A stretch of 5,957 bases of DNA from Nitrososphaeraceae archaeon (GCA_030038695.1 JASHSN010000341.1:1-5957), one strand, 5' to 3'. Positions 1 through 5,434 are shown, counted from the first letter of the stretch. The notes: a model not told the origin generated them from the sequence alone. Made by a program: numbers and translations.

Positions 1-444
1 CTCATCCAAATTGGTGCGTGTAAAAGTCTGCATTTGTATAGGGATAATGTCGACCAAATATTCAATTTTTTCAATCGCCATTTCAAAAAGCCTGTTATTT
101 TTATTTATTAGCGAAAAAATTAATCGTGGTGATGTTTCTTCGTGAGAGATTCCACAAAAGGATATGAAGGCTTTCACACCTCTTGTGTTTCCTCTACGTC
201 TCTTCATTTCTTTGATTAATCCTTTAATTTTGTACCACCTTTCCATTGTGAATTTTTGAAAAAAGGATTCTCCGAATGGAATTGGGAATTCTATTTCAAC
301 CATGCTAACATATACTGTATCTCCTATCGCAAGCTGCTTTTCGTCTACACGGTCAAATACACCATTCAGTGCACTATATATTACCTCGATCTCAAACGGT
401 GCAATCCCATAATAGAAAAATTTGGCCGAAGACGCTGAAGTCAA
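1..444 (-). CDS. Conserved-looking hypothetical protein, 5' part, runs off left edge
   Basis: The minus strand is open from 444 through base 1 without a stop, giving 148 codons of an incomplete protein. An in-frame TAA at 459-457 closes the frame upstream and there is no ATG near the 5' end, so TTG at 444 is the best start. The protein then opens with SASSAKFFYYGIAPFEIEV. The first in-frame ATGs lie much further in; one at 81 would discard most of the frame. The translation looks like a real soluble alpha/beta protein: hydrophobic and charged residues alternate, a basic patch KEMKRRRG is followed by KAFISFCG, and there is a helical stretch FEMAIEKIEYLVDIIP. No catalytic motif or known domain is recognisable. 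It may be a lineage-specific thaumarchaeal protein, but that is inference. A TATA-like element lies just upstream on the same strand. I am confident it is coding and have no evidence for function. Confidence 0.75.
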   Translation of the reverse strand, partial: MTSASSAKFFYYGIAPFEIEVIYSALNGVFDRVDEKQLAIGDTVYVSMVEIEFPIPFGESFFQKFTMERWYKIKGLIKEMKRRRGNTRGVKAFISFCGISHEETSPRLIFSLINKNNRLFEMAIEKIEYLVDIIPIQMQTFTRTNLDE

Positions 445-459
445 AGAGTAATTAAGTTA

Positions 460-469
460 ATTATAAAAA
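460..469 (-). promoter_or_regulatory. TATA-like box for the left-edge gene
   Basis: On the minus strand the sequence reads TTTTTTATAA, a good match to an archaeal TATA box, centred about 21 bases before the TTG at 444. That is slightly close for the usual 24-27 base distance to a transcription start, so the mRNA would be nearly leaderless or the true start may be further downstream. Confidence 0.4.
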
Positions 470-511
470 AAGGAAATTATAGGCTTCGCCGCGTGGCCTC
501 AGTTATTGGCT

Positions 512-787
512 TTACACAATCCGCTTTACGGTTTTGCTCAATCCAAAGTTAGGCAGAGCTAGGAAGCGCTCGCTTTCGCTGCCTTGCCTACCATCTCCAA
601 GATGCGCTTTTGAATAATAATAATAATAACGCTTGACTGGATACAGATCCCTTGTTTTACTGCTCTGTCTTAATTTCTGGCAATCTGCTTTGGAGATCAG
701 TTTCCGACATAGAGGACAGTACAACAGTCTATGAATTTTATTTTTCGATTCTAATATGTGTCCGGTACTATCTTTGAACCAAGTCAT
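512..787 (-). CDS. Doubtful small ORF with a CxxC motif (91 aa)
   Basis: I do not recognise this ORF. It starts at ATG 787 (MTWFKDSTGHILESKNKIHR) and has CPLC at residues 24-27 with another Cys at 36. That resembles half of a zinc ribbon, but a clear fourth ligand is missing; His10 or His19 could serve. From about residue 54 the protein changes character: five consecutive Tyr come from an ATT trinucleotide repeat, and the rest lies over a relatively GC-rich hairpin patch. The first 45 residues may therefore be a real domain and the remainder read-through of non-coding or repetitive DNA. A TATA-like stretch at 821-828 is placed about right for its promoter. It runs in the same direction as the left-edge gene, 67 bases before it. 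It could be a degraded gene or chance. Confidence 0.35.
   Translation of the reverse strand: MTWFKDSTGHILESKNKIHRLLYCPLCRKLISKADCQKLRQSSKTRDLYPVKRYYYYYSKAHLGDGRQGSESERFLALPNFGLSKTVKRIV
550..590. repeat. Long stem-loop in a relatively GC-rich patch
   Basis: Outer arms TAGGCA (550-555) and TGCCTA (585-590) are perfectly complementary. An inner stem pairs GG-A-AGCG (562-568) with CGCT-G-CC (577-583) across one mismatch, leaving an eight-base loop. The surrounding 480-610 stretch is visibly richer in G+C than the flanks. It falls inside the 3' half of the doubtful ORF at 512-787, which argues against that half being protein-coding. Confidence 0.5.
613..629. repeat. AAT trinucleotide repeat
   Basis: Five AAT units plus AA form a short microsatellite. 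On the minus strand it encodes the run of five tyrosines in the ORF at 512-787, and it marks the change from protein-like to low-complexity sequence there. Slippage could alter repeat number between strains. Confidence 0.7.
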
Positions 788-924
788 AATCTTACCACTA
801 CTTTATAGAAGCGGGATCCTTATTTAAAAATTTAAAAGCTATTAGCACTGCTTAAAAATCATCGAAAATTGAAATCAAATTCAATCGATCAATTAAGAAA
901 GAAAAACACAACACATTGTTGTTC

Positions 925-937
925 TATAAATATATAT
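925..937 (+). promoter_or_regulatory. Strong TATA-like element without an obvious gene
   Basis: TATAAATATATAT is close to an ideal archaeal TATA box and would place a plus-strand transcript start near 955-960. The only plus-strand ORF that could follow is the unrecognised 51-codon frame starting at 986. The element may serve a small RNA or be a chance AT-rich stretch. Confidence 0.25.
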
Positions 938-1310
938 CAATGATTCAGCTAAACTAGTGGCTGCAATTTTCTTCCACATTCTACTATGAACCATCTTAAT
1001 TTCATTGAAGGTAGAATACATTTCCCAAATCACAAATGTAATATTTCAAAAATCAAAAACAAGGATTTGCATACACCTGCCGAAAAGCCGTGTTATTATT
1101 TTCTTATTTCTATTCGAACATACACGTTGTCCCAATCATAGCCTCTGACGATATTTTGGATTCGTCCTGGGACATTAATGAATCCTGAGATTATAAAATT
1201 TGGATAAGTATCGAGTAGGGATCTATCACGGATATCGTTATAGAACTTGTAACAACAATGTCTGGCTTTGCTAATAACTATTTTATTTCAGGACAGAGAG
1301 TGAAGTAAAT

Positions 1311-1318
1311 TTATAAAA
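1311..1318 (+). promoter_or_regulatory. TATA box for spt5
   Basis: TTATAAAA is preceded by a purine-rich stretch (GAAGTAAA) that could serve as the TFB-recognition element. It is centred about 39 bases before the spt5 ATG. A start 24-27 bases downstream gives a leader of roughly 12-15 bases, which supports the ATG at 1353 and thus the long form of the protein. Confidence 0.55.
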
Positions 1319-1352
1319 TCCTACGGACCATTCTTTATTGAATTGAAAAAAC

Positions 1353-2024
1353 ATGTTCAATAGCATTAAAGGGAATGGAGGCGATAGTCAAGAAATTGAT
1401 GATATTTTTAATGATAATGAATTCCATGATGAACCCGATATATCTGACAAAGGTGATCAGTCTGATAAGCCAAGGTTAAATTCTAATAATCCTGAACCAA
1501 CCGAGACACACACTAAGGATATTGGTTTCAGCTCCCCAAATTTGCAAAATCCTACGAAGGAACCGGAAATAAAACCAGTACTAGACTCAAAATTTTTTGC
1601 TATCAGGACTACAGGAGGACAGGAAAATATAGTAGCAAATATTATACAAAATAGGGTTAATGCGAAAAAAATTGGAATTCATTCAATTCTCATATTGGAG
1701 AATTTTAAAGGATATATTATCGTAGAAGCTCCTGATTCAAATATCGCTTATGAGGCATTGGCAGGCGTACGTCATGTGAGAGGCCAAATCCGCGGAGAAT
1801 TACCATTCAAGGACATTGAAGGATATCTAGTAAAAAAACCAGTAGTATCAGATCTGAATGTTGATGATACAGTAGAAATTATCGGGGGCCCATTCAAGGC
1901 CATGAAAGCAAAAATAACCAGAGTCGATTACGAAAAGCAGGAAGCCACCGTGGTGTTACTTGACTCTCCGTACCAGATTCCGGTAACGGTAGACGCAAAC
2001 TATCTGAAAAAAGTGGCGCACTAG
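1353..2024 (+). CDS. spt5: Transcription elongation factor Spt5 (NusG family) with acidic N-terminal extension
   Basis: Spt5 binds the RNA polymerase clamp, usually with Spt4, and keeps the elongation complex closed and processive. Residues 80-162 form the NGN domain (FFAIRTTGGQENIV, then GYIIVEAPD and the typical RGQIRGELPF). Residues 167-222 form a KOW domain with DDTVEIIGGPFKAMKAKI. At 223 residues it is longer than the roughly 150 usual for archaeal Spt5. The excess is an 80-residue hydrophilic N-terminus: 12 Asp/Glu fall between residues 11 and 38, followed by an Asn/Pro/Thr-rich linker. No ATG occurs between residue 1 and the KOW domain; only a TTG at residue 64 could give a shorter form. 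The TATA box at 1311-1318 fits the long start. SecE is not encoded upstream; L11 follows after 181 bases with its own likely promoter. The family assignment is firm, while the role of the extension is unknown. Confidence 0.95.
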   Translation: MFNSIKGNGGDSQEIDDIFNDNEFHDEPDISDKGDQSDKPRLNSNNPEPTETHTKDIGFSSPNLQNPTKEPEIKPVLDSKFFAIRTTGGQENIVANIIQNRVNAKKIGIHSILILENFKGYIIVEAPDSNIAYEALAGVRHVRGQIRGELPFKDIEGYLVKKPVVSDLNVDDTVEIIGGPFKAMKAKITRVDYEKQEATVVLLDSPYQIPVTVDANYLKKVAH

Positions 2025-2033
2025 TTTTCTGTA

Positions 2034-2064
2034 TTTTTTTTTGTTTTCACTATGACTTTTTTTT
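2034..2064 (+). terminator. Oligo-T transcript end after spt5
   Basis: Nine T (2034-2042), four more (2044-2047) and eight T (2057-2064) follow the spt5 stop within 10-40 bases, without a strong hairpin. This is the classic archaeal terminator form and implies that rpl11 is mostly transcribed from its own promoter. Confidence 0.65.
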
Positions 2065-2161
2065 AACGTGACATGTACCGATATACTCACAGAAATGTTT
2101 AGATTGATTCGTAGAAAAAATCACCTAATCACGACAAGTTAAATATTGAACTTCATACGAA

Positions 2162-2180
2162 TTTTTAAAGGACGTTTATA
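2162..2180 (+). promoter_or_regulatory. Likely promoter region of rpl11
   Basis: Two TATA-like cores lie here: TTTTTAAAG (2162-2170) and TTTATA (2175-2180). The first predicts a leader of about 14 bases. The second, 26-31 bases before the ATG, predicts a leaderless mRNA. No convincing Shine-Dalgarno precedes ATG 2206, which fits a short or absent leader. Confidence 0.4.
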
Positions 2181-2205
2181 TTTCAGGTCAGGTTTGATTT
2201 AAAGC

Positions 2206-2688
2206 ATGGGCGACAAGAAAATAATATCTGCATTAGTTAACGGTGGAGAAGCAAGTGCTGGGCCGCCGCTGGGGCCAGCTCTGGGACCTGTCGGCGTAAA
2301 CGTACTGCAAGTTGTAAATACCATTAATGAAAAAACTAAGGATTTCCCTGGAATGAAAGTTCCTGTTAAAGTGGAAGTCGATGTTGCGACAAAAAAATTC
2401 ATCGTAGAAGTAGGACTACCGCCGACAGCCGCGTTGATAGTCAAGGAGGCAGGTATAGCTAAAGGATCTGGAACGGCAGGGACGGACTATGCAGGAGATA
2501 TAAATATGGAAACCGTCATTAAAATAGCCAAGATGAAAATTGATAGCTCCTACGCCAATGATATACAGGGTGCGGTCAAGGAGGTAATTGGATCTTGTCT
2601 AAGTATTGGAGTTACGATTGAAGGCAAACCGGCTAAACAGGTATACCCTGAAGTTTCAGAAGGAAAATATGATGAATATTTCAAGTAA
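2206..2688 (+). CDS. rpl11: Large ribosomal subunit protein L11 (uL11)
   Basis: L11 binds the GTPase-associated region of 23S rRNA at the base of the ribosomal stalk and takes part in factor-dependent GTP hydrolysis. The 160-residue length is normal for Archaea. The N-terminal domain carries the signature GPPLGPALGPVGVN (19-32) with its proline-rich helix, then GLPPTAAL (70-77). The C-terminal rRNA-binding domain runs from about 80 to 140 and ends in EVIGSCLSIGVTIEG. A lysine-containing acidic tail (KYDEYFK) finishes the protein. The start follows from homology: MGDKKIISALVNGG begins directly with the first strand. It lies downstream of spt5, as in many archaea, but L1, L10 and L12 do not follow; the thermosome gene comes next. 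Nothing is abnormal in the sequence itself. Confidence 0.96.
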   Translation: MGDKKIISALVNGGEASAGPPLGPALGPVGVNVLQVVNTINEKTKDFPGMKVPVKVEVDVATKKFIVEVGLPPTAALIVKEAGIAKGSGTAGTDYAGDINMETVIKIAKMKIDSSYANDIQGAVKEVIGSCLSIGVTIEGKPAKQVYPEVSEGKYDEYFK

Positions 2689-2691
2689 TTC

Positions 2692-2719
2692 TTACGACCA
2701 CTACATATGTTGGTCGTGA
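2692..2719 (+). terminator. Hairpin just after rpl11, possible 3' end
   Basis: Arms ACGACCA (2694-2700) and TGGTCGT (2711-2717) pair perfectly. A T-G and a T-A pair extend the stem to nine. The ten-base loop contains the palindrome ACATATGT. It starts four bases after the L11 stop codon. Only a short T run (2724-2727) follows, so it may be an mRNA 3'-end stabiliser or a protein site rather than a strict terminator. Confidence 0.4.
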
Positions 2720-2782
2720 AATAACTTTTGTACCGTCTCATAAGAGTACGCATAAAGGGTTTAAGAATAAATTTGCAGTAAG

Positions 2783-2791
2783 TTTAAAATA
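2783..2791 (+). promoter_or_regulatory. Likely TATA box of the thermosome gene
   Basis: TTTAAAATA is centred near 2787 and predicts a transcript start near 2812. That leaves a leader of about 25 bases containing the Shine-Dalgarno at 2823-2827. A second TATA-like core (TTTATAA, 2804-2810) sits inside the inverted repeat and would instead give a nearly leaderless transcript. Confidence 0.4.
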
Positions 2792-2798
2792 TCCCAAT

Positions 2799-2823
2799 TA
2801 AAATTTATAATTCATAAATTTTA
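2799..2823. promoter_or_regulatory. Perfect 10-bp inverted repeat before the thermosome gene
   Basis: Left arm TAAAATTTAT (2799-2808) and right arm ATAAATTTTA (2814-2823) are exact reverse complements with a five-base spacer. The right arm touches the Shine-Dalgarno AGAGG. Size and symmetry suit a dimeric repressor operator over the core promoter. If transcription starts upstream of 2799, it could instead be an AU-rich RNA hairpin beside the ribosome-binding site. The symmetry is directly visible; the function is inferred. Confidence 0.45.
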
Positions 2824-2827
2824 GAGG
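2823..2827 (+). promoter_or_regulatory. Shine-Dalgarno deciding the thermosome start
   Basis: AGAGG lies 9 bases before the ATG at 2837 but only 3 bases before the in-frame ATG at 2831. The spacing favours 2837, which removes two residues (Met-Asn). Confidence 0.5.
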
Positions 2828-2836
2828 AATATGAAT

Positions 2837-4498
2837 ATGGCTACAATTCAACAGGGATCAGCTGGCGGAATGCCAGTATTGATATTGAAGGAAGGCGCGA
2901 CTCAGACAAGAGGTAGAGATGCTCAGAAAAATAATATTACTGCTGCAAAATTGATTGCTGAGGTAGTAAGGACGAGTCTTGGACCCAGAGGCATGGACAA
3001 GATGTTGGTTGACACATTAGGCGACGTAACAATTACAAATGATGGCGCAACAATTTTGAAAGAGATAGATGTTCAACATCCTGCGGCTAAGATGATGGTC
3101 GAGATAAGCAAGGCAACCGATAACGAAGTAGGTGACGGGACTTCGTCTGTCGTAATATTGGCAGGCGCCTTGATAGAAAAGGCCGAGGAGCTTATCGGAA
3201 AGGATGTTCATCCTACGATTATTGTCGACGGCTATAGAAAGAGTGCAATGAAGGGAATTGAAATTCTCAACAGCATGGGCCAGAAGATTAAAGACAATGA
3301 AAAAGGAGATTTGATAAAAGTGGCTAAGACCTCTATGCAGACAAAGCTGGTATCTAGAGAATCAGATCAACTGGCAGATCTAATAGTTAGTGCCTGTCTC
3401 CAGGTTTCCGAGAAAAATGATTCCGTGTCCAAGGTAGATCTTGACGACATTAAAGTTGAGAAAAAGGCTGGTGGTTCTCTGCATGATACCAAATTGATCA
3501 AGGGAATTGTTCTCGACAAAGAAGTTGTGCATGGGGGGATGCCAAAGCGAGTTGAAAAAGCGAGAATAGCTCTTCTCAACTCGGCTCTTGAGATCGAAAA
3601 GACAGAGTTCGACGCCAAGATAAACATCAGCTCTCCAGATCAGATGAATATGTTCCTAGAAGAAGAAAATAAAATGTTAAAGAGTATGGTTGACAAGATA
3701 ACGGCTACAGGTGCGAACGTTGTCATATGCCAAAAAGGGATAGACGATATTGCCCAGCACTACCTTGCCAAGAACGAAGTTTTAACAGTTCGCAGAGTTA
3801 AAGAAAGTGATATGTCGAAGTTGGCAAGAGCGACTGGCGCACGAGTAGTAAGCAACCTTGATGACCTTACAGGGAAGGACATAGGTTCTGCCGACCTTGT
3901 CGAAGAGAGAAAGATTGAGACAGACAAATGGGTATTCATAGAAGGATGCAAACACCCCAAAGCGGTTACGATTCTTATTCGAGGAGGATCTCAAAGAGTT
4001 GTTGATGAAGCAGAGCGATCAGTGCATGATGCACTTTCTGTTACAAAAGATGTAATGGAGAGACCAGTGATAGTTGCAGGCGGTGGTGCTCCAGAAGCAT
4101 ATACAGCAGCAAGACTAAGAGATTGGGTAAGTACATTATCCGGTCGCGAGCAGTTAGCAGCAGAGAAATTTGCTGAATCACTAGAAGTGATCCCCCTAAC
4201 ATTAGCAGAAAACGCAGGCATGGACCCGATTGATACCATTACAGATTTACGAGCGAAGCAGAGTAAGGGGTCGAAGTGGACTGGGATTGACGTGAGAAGC
4301 GGTAAAATTGCAGATGTATCAAAATTAGAAATATTCGAGCCAATTGTCGTCAAAGAGCAAATCATTAAATCAGCAACAGAAGTTGCATCAATGATCCTTA
4401 GGATCGATGATGTGATAGCCTCAGGTAAGTCAGCTGGCGGGCCACCTGGAGGAGGAGGCATGCCACCCGGAGGAATGGGCGGCATGGGTGAAATGTAA
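2837..4498 (+). CDS. Thermosome subunit (group II chaperonin)
   Basis: This is a cytosolic ATP-driven folding chamber subunit; group II rings have eight or nine subunits and a built-in lid. Numbering from ATG 2831 (555 residues), the equatorial ATPase parts carry [10 protein letters not shown] (50-59), [10 protein letters not shown] (70-79) and [10 protein letters not shown] (101-110). The second half has [19 protein letters not shown] (384-402) with the expected catalytic Asp400, then GGGAPE (417-422) and NAGMDPID (461-468). The intermediate and apical domains, with the lid protrusion, lie between about 150 and 385. The C-terminus is a Gly/Pro/Met tail ending GMGGMGEM, as in archaeal chaperonins. 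Length and all ATP-site motifs are normal, so it should be active. An in-frame ATG at 2831 would add Met-Asn; the Shine-Dalgarno at 2823-2827 favours 2837. A perfect inverted repeat precedes it and a hairpin with a T tract follows, so it is probably monocistronic. Thaumarchaea often have several paralogues, so I give no subunit letter. Confidence 0.96.
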   Translation: MATIQQGSAGGMPVLILKEGATQTRGRDAQKNNITAAKLIAEVVRTSLGPRGMDKMLVDTLGDVTITNDGATILKEIDVQHPAAKMMVEISKATDNEVGDGTSSVVILAGALIEKAEELIGKDVHPTIIVDGYRKSAMKGIEILNSMGQKIKDNEKGDLIKVAKTSMQTKLVSRESDQLADLIVSACLQVSEKNDSVSKVDLDDIKVEKKAGGSLHDTKLIKGIVLDKEVVHGGMPKRVEKARIALLNSALEIEKTEFDAKINISSPDQMNMFLEEENKMLKSMVDKITATGANVVICQKGIDDIAQHYLAKNEVLTVRRVKESDMSKLARATGARVVSNLDDLTGKDIGSADLVEERKIETDKWVFIEGCKHPKAVTILIRGGSQRVVDEAERSVHDALSVTKDVMERPVIVAGGGAPEAYTAARLRDWVSTLSGREQLAAEKFAESLEVIPLTLAENAGMDPIDTITDLRAKQSKGSKWTGIDVRSGKIADVSKLEIFEPIVVKEQIIKSATEVASMILRIDDVIASGKSAGGPPGGGGMPPGGMGGMGEM

Positions 4499-4522
4499 CG
4501 AACAGTGAATAAATGAACTATA

Positions 4523-4567
4523 AGATGGCATTTACTCACGGTAAGTAAAATTCCATCTCTTCTTTTT
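4523..4567 (+). terminator. Hairpin plus T tract after the thermosome gene
   Basis: Outer arms AGATGG (4523-4528) and CCATCT (4553-4558) and inner arms TTTACT (4531-4536) and AGTAAA (4544-4549) form a two-part stem with a seven-base loop. CTTCTTTTT (4559-4567) follows directly. It resembles a bacterial intrinsic terminator; archaeal polymerase would respond mainly to the T tract. The element starts 25 bases after the stop codon. Confidence 0.6.
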
Positions 4568-4881
4568 AGCCATGATGTTTCATCATTTAGCGGTGTAGTA
4601 CTAGACTTCGATGTACAAGTGTATTCTATACAACGTATGTTTTGTGTCCTCGAATATTAGCTTTAAATGCCTGTCCATGGCTGGAGTAGATTACTTTGCC
4701 CCTTCCCCTTCAAGATTGGCCCCTAACATGGTTCTATTAATCTAATGGTGACCACTTGTTAATCACATATGCTTTTTATATTCCTAATGGTCGAATTATG
4801 GCTCTTTGGAAACGCTCCCTTCTTCACTGTGTTCGTATATTTTAGCCAACACCTAGCAAACCTATTTATAGAAAGTATTTT

Positions 4882-4886
4882 GAGGG
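4882..4886 (+). promoter_or_regulatory. Shine-Dalgarno of the small membrane-protein gene
   Basis: GAGGG is six bases before ATG 4893 and fixes that start. A TTTATA at 4865-4870 would predict a leaderless transcript and so conflict with it. The TATA-like GTATATTTTA at 4835-4844 would give a leader of about 25 bases that includes this site. Confidence 0.55.
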
Positions 4887-4892
4887 TAGCCT

Positions 4893-5225
4893 ATGCTGCC
4901 AAACACTGGTCAACTGGCCCTTATCGTTGCCGTCTGTTATTTAGTATTGTACTTCCTTCTAGCATCAGGTTTATTTAACTCCATTATAGAAGGACCAGGT
5001 CAAAATCCAAGTCAGTTCATCGTCCCTTCCAGGTCAGTTCAAACGATCGGAGAAACGATTGTTACAACAATGATCTTGTTTATTGGAATGTGTGGTGCGT
5101 TCCTTCTCTATAAAGCAGGAAAGTCTCTCAATCCTAAGTCGCAGGGGGGATTATTGGCTGCAGGTTTTACTATTATCGGAGTAGCCTTAATACTTGGCTT
5201 CAGACTAGTTGCTATCAAAACCTGA
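4893..5225 (+). CDS. Small three-helix membrane protein of unknown function (110 aa)
   Basis: I cannot assign a family. There are three clear hydrophobic helices: residues 7-28 (QLALIVAVCYLVLYFLLASG), 55-73 (ETIVTTMILFIGMCGAFLL) and 86-106 (GLLAAGFTIIGVALILGFRL). Between helices 1 and 2 is a polar loop, residues 29-54, with GPGQNPSQFIVPSRSVQT. Lys74 and Lys77 after helix 2, Lys82 and the C-terminal Lys109 are positive. By the positive-inside rule, the loop after helix 2 is cytoplasmic and the 29-54 loop probably faces outside. The first helix starts at residue 7 and lacks a signal-peptidase site, so it is an anchor. A good Shine-Dalgarno and protein-like composition support a real gene. It stands alone, with an inverted repeat after it. 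It could be a lineage-specific accessory subunit of a membrane complex, but nothing in the sequence shows which. Confidence 0.8.
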   Translation: MLPNTGQLALIVAVCYLVLYFLLASGLFNSIIEGPGQNPSQFIVPSRSVQTIGETIVTTMILFIGMCGAFLLYKAGKSLNPKSQGGLLAAGFTIIGVALILGFRLVAIKT

Positions 5226-5280
5226 GAAGTAATGTGATTGATTAAGAAATATTCTATGAAAATAAATGACATAGGCAAAT

Positions 5281-5337
5281 TAATAATTACTGTGTTTTGT
5301 TCTACTCCTAGAGGAAACACATTACGGAGAATTATTA
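5281..5337. repeat. Two-part inverted repeat after the membrane-protein gene
   Basis: Outer arms TAATAATT (5281-5288) and AATTATTA (5330-5337) and inner arms TGTGTTT (5291-5297) and AAACACA (5315-5321) are exact reverse complements in nested order, with unequal internal loops. It starts 56 bases after the membrane-protein stop. It may form an mRNA 3'-end hairpin; there is no long T tract after it. Confidence 0.45.
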
Positions 5338-5383
5338 TCTCAACTCCATGAAATACCATAAACCGCAGGTGAAGTTCTTTGGC

Positions 5384-5434
5384 GGATGATATGCTCGAAG
5401 AGTCCTAGCCGATGGTTTCTTGGATGATATGCTC
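5384..5434 (+). repeat. 13-base direct repeat around the start of the Hsp20-like fragment
   Basis: GGATGATATGCTC occurs at 5384-5396 and again at 5422-5434. The offset is 38 bases, which is not a multiple of three, so both copies encode Asp-Asp-Met-Leu only in different frames. The arrangement could reflect a small duplication or a scar of the rearrangement that shortened the sHSP gene. Confidence 0.6.

Larger units (their letters stand above)
788..1352. other. 565-base AT-rich spacer upstream of spt5
   Basis: No convincing gene lies here. There is a minus-direction TATA-like stretch at 821-828, a strong plus-direction TATA-like stretch TATAAATATATAT at 925-937, another TTATAAAATT at 1191-1200, and the spt5 TATA box at 1311-1318. 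Short ORFs exist: 51 codons from ATG 986 to 1141 (plus), and a 63-codon minus-strand open frame at 1287-1096 that has no ATG, GTG or TTG. Neither is recognisable. I looked for SecE, the usual upstream neighbour of archaeal spt5, and saw no small single-helix membrane protein. No tRNA-like cloverleaf was seen. Confidence 0.6.
4499..4892. other. 394-base spacer between thermosome and membrane-protein genes
   Basis: Apart from the terminator hairpin (4523-4567), it holds a small perfect hairpin with ATGATG (4572-4577) and CATCAT (4581-4586) around a TTT loop, and a C-rich stretch near 4698-4723 with CCCCTT twice. TATA-like cores occur near 4835-4844 (GTATATTTTA) and at 4865-4870. Open frames in it are very short or are frame shadows reaching into the next gene. 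No tRNA was seen. Its length would allow an unannotated small RNA, but nothing identifies one. Confidence 0.5.

Noticed and set aside
256..438. 60-codon plus-strand ORF
   Set aside because: It is the complement of the longer, protein-like minus-strand frame 444-1; its translation is rich in Tyr and Ile with no recognisable features.
986..1141. 51-codon plus-strand ORF from ATG 986 (MNHLNFIEGR...)
   Set aside because: There is no Shine-Dalgarno and no recognisable similarity. It partly overlaps another weak open frame on the other strand, and the TATA-like element at 925-937 does not rescue it alone.
1258..1308. 16-codon ORF just before spt5
   Set aside because: It is too short, and nothing beyond an ATG supports translation.
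2199..2444. 81-codon minus-strand ORF
   Set aside because: It is a shadow of the L11 coding sequence; the Pro/Gly-rich plus-strand signature explains its composition.
3991..4539. 182-codon minus-strand ORF
   Set aside because: It is antisense to the thermosome 3' half; the Pro-rich start mirrors the Gly/Met-rich chaperonin tail.
4690..4733. Possible G-quadruplex on the minus strand in the C-rich stretch
   Set aside because: Only three runs of four G are present on the complement; a fourth is missing.
4499..4892. Hidden tRNA or other structured RNA gene
   Set aside because: No T-arm consensus with matching acceptor arms was found by eye; only short local hairpins are present.
4769..4978. 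69-codon plus-strand hydrophobic ORF
   Set aside because: It overlaps the 4893-5225 gene out of frame, lacks a Shine-Dalgarno, and its hydrophobicity is what T-rich DNA gives by chance.
5108..5359. 83-codon minus-strand ORF
   Set aside because: More than half of its frame is antisense to the end of the membrane-protein gene, and the rest lies over the inverted repeat. There is no recognisable domain.
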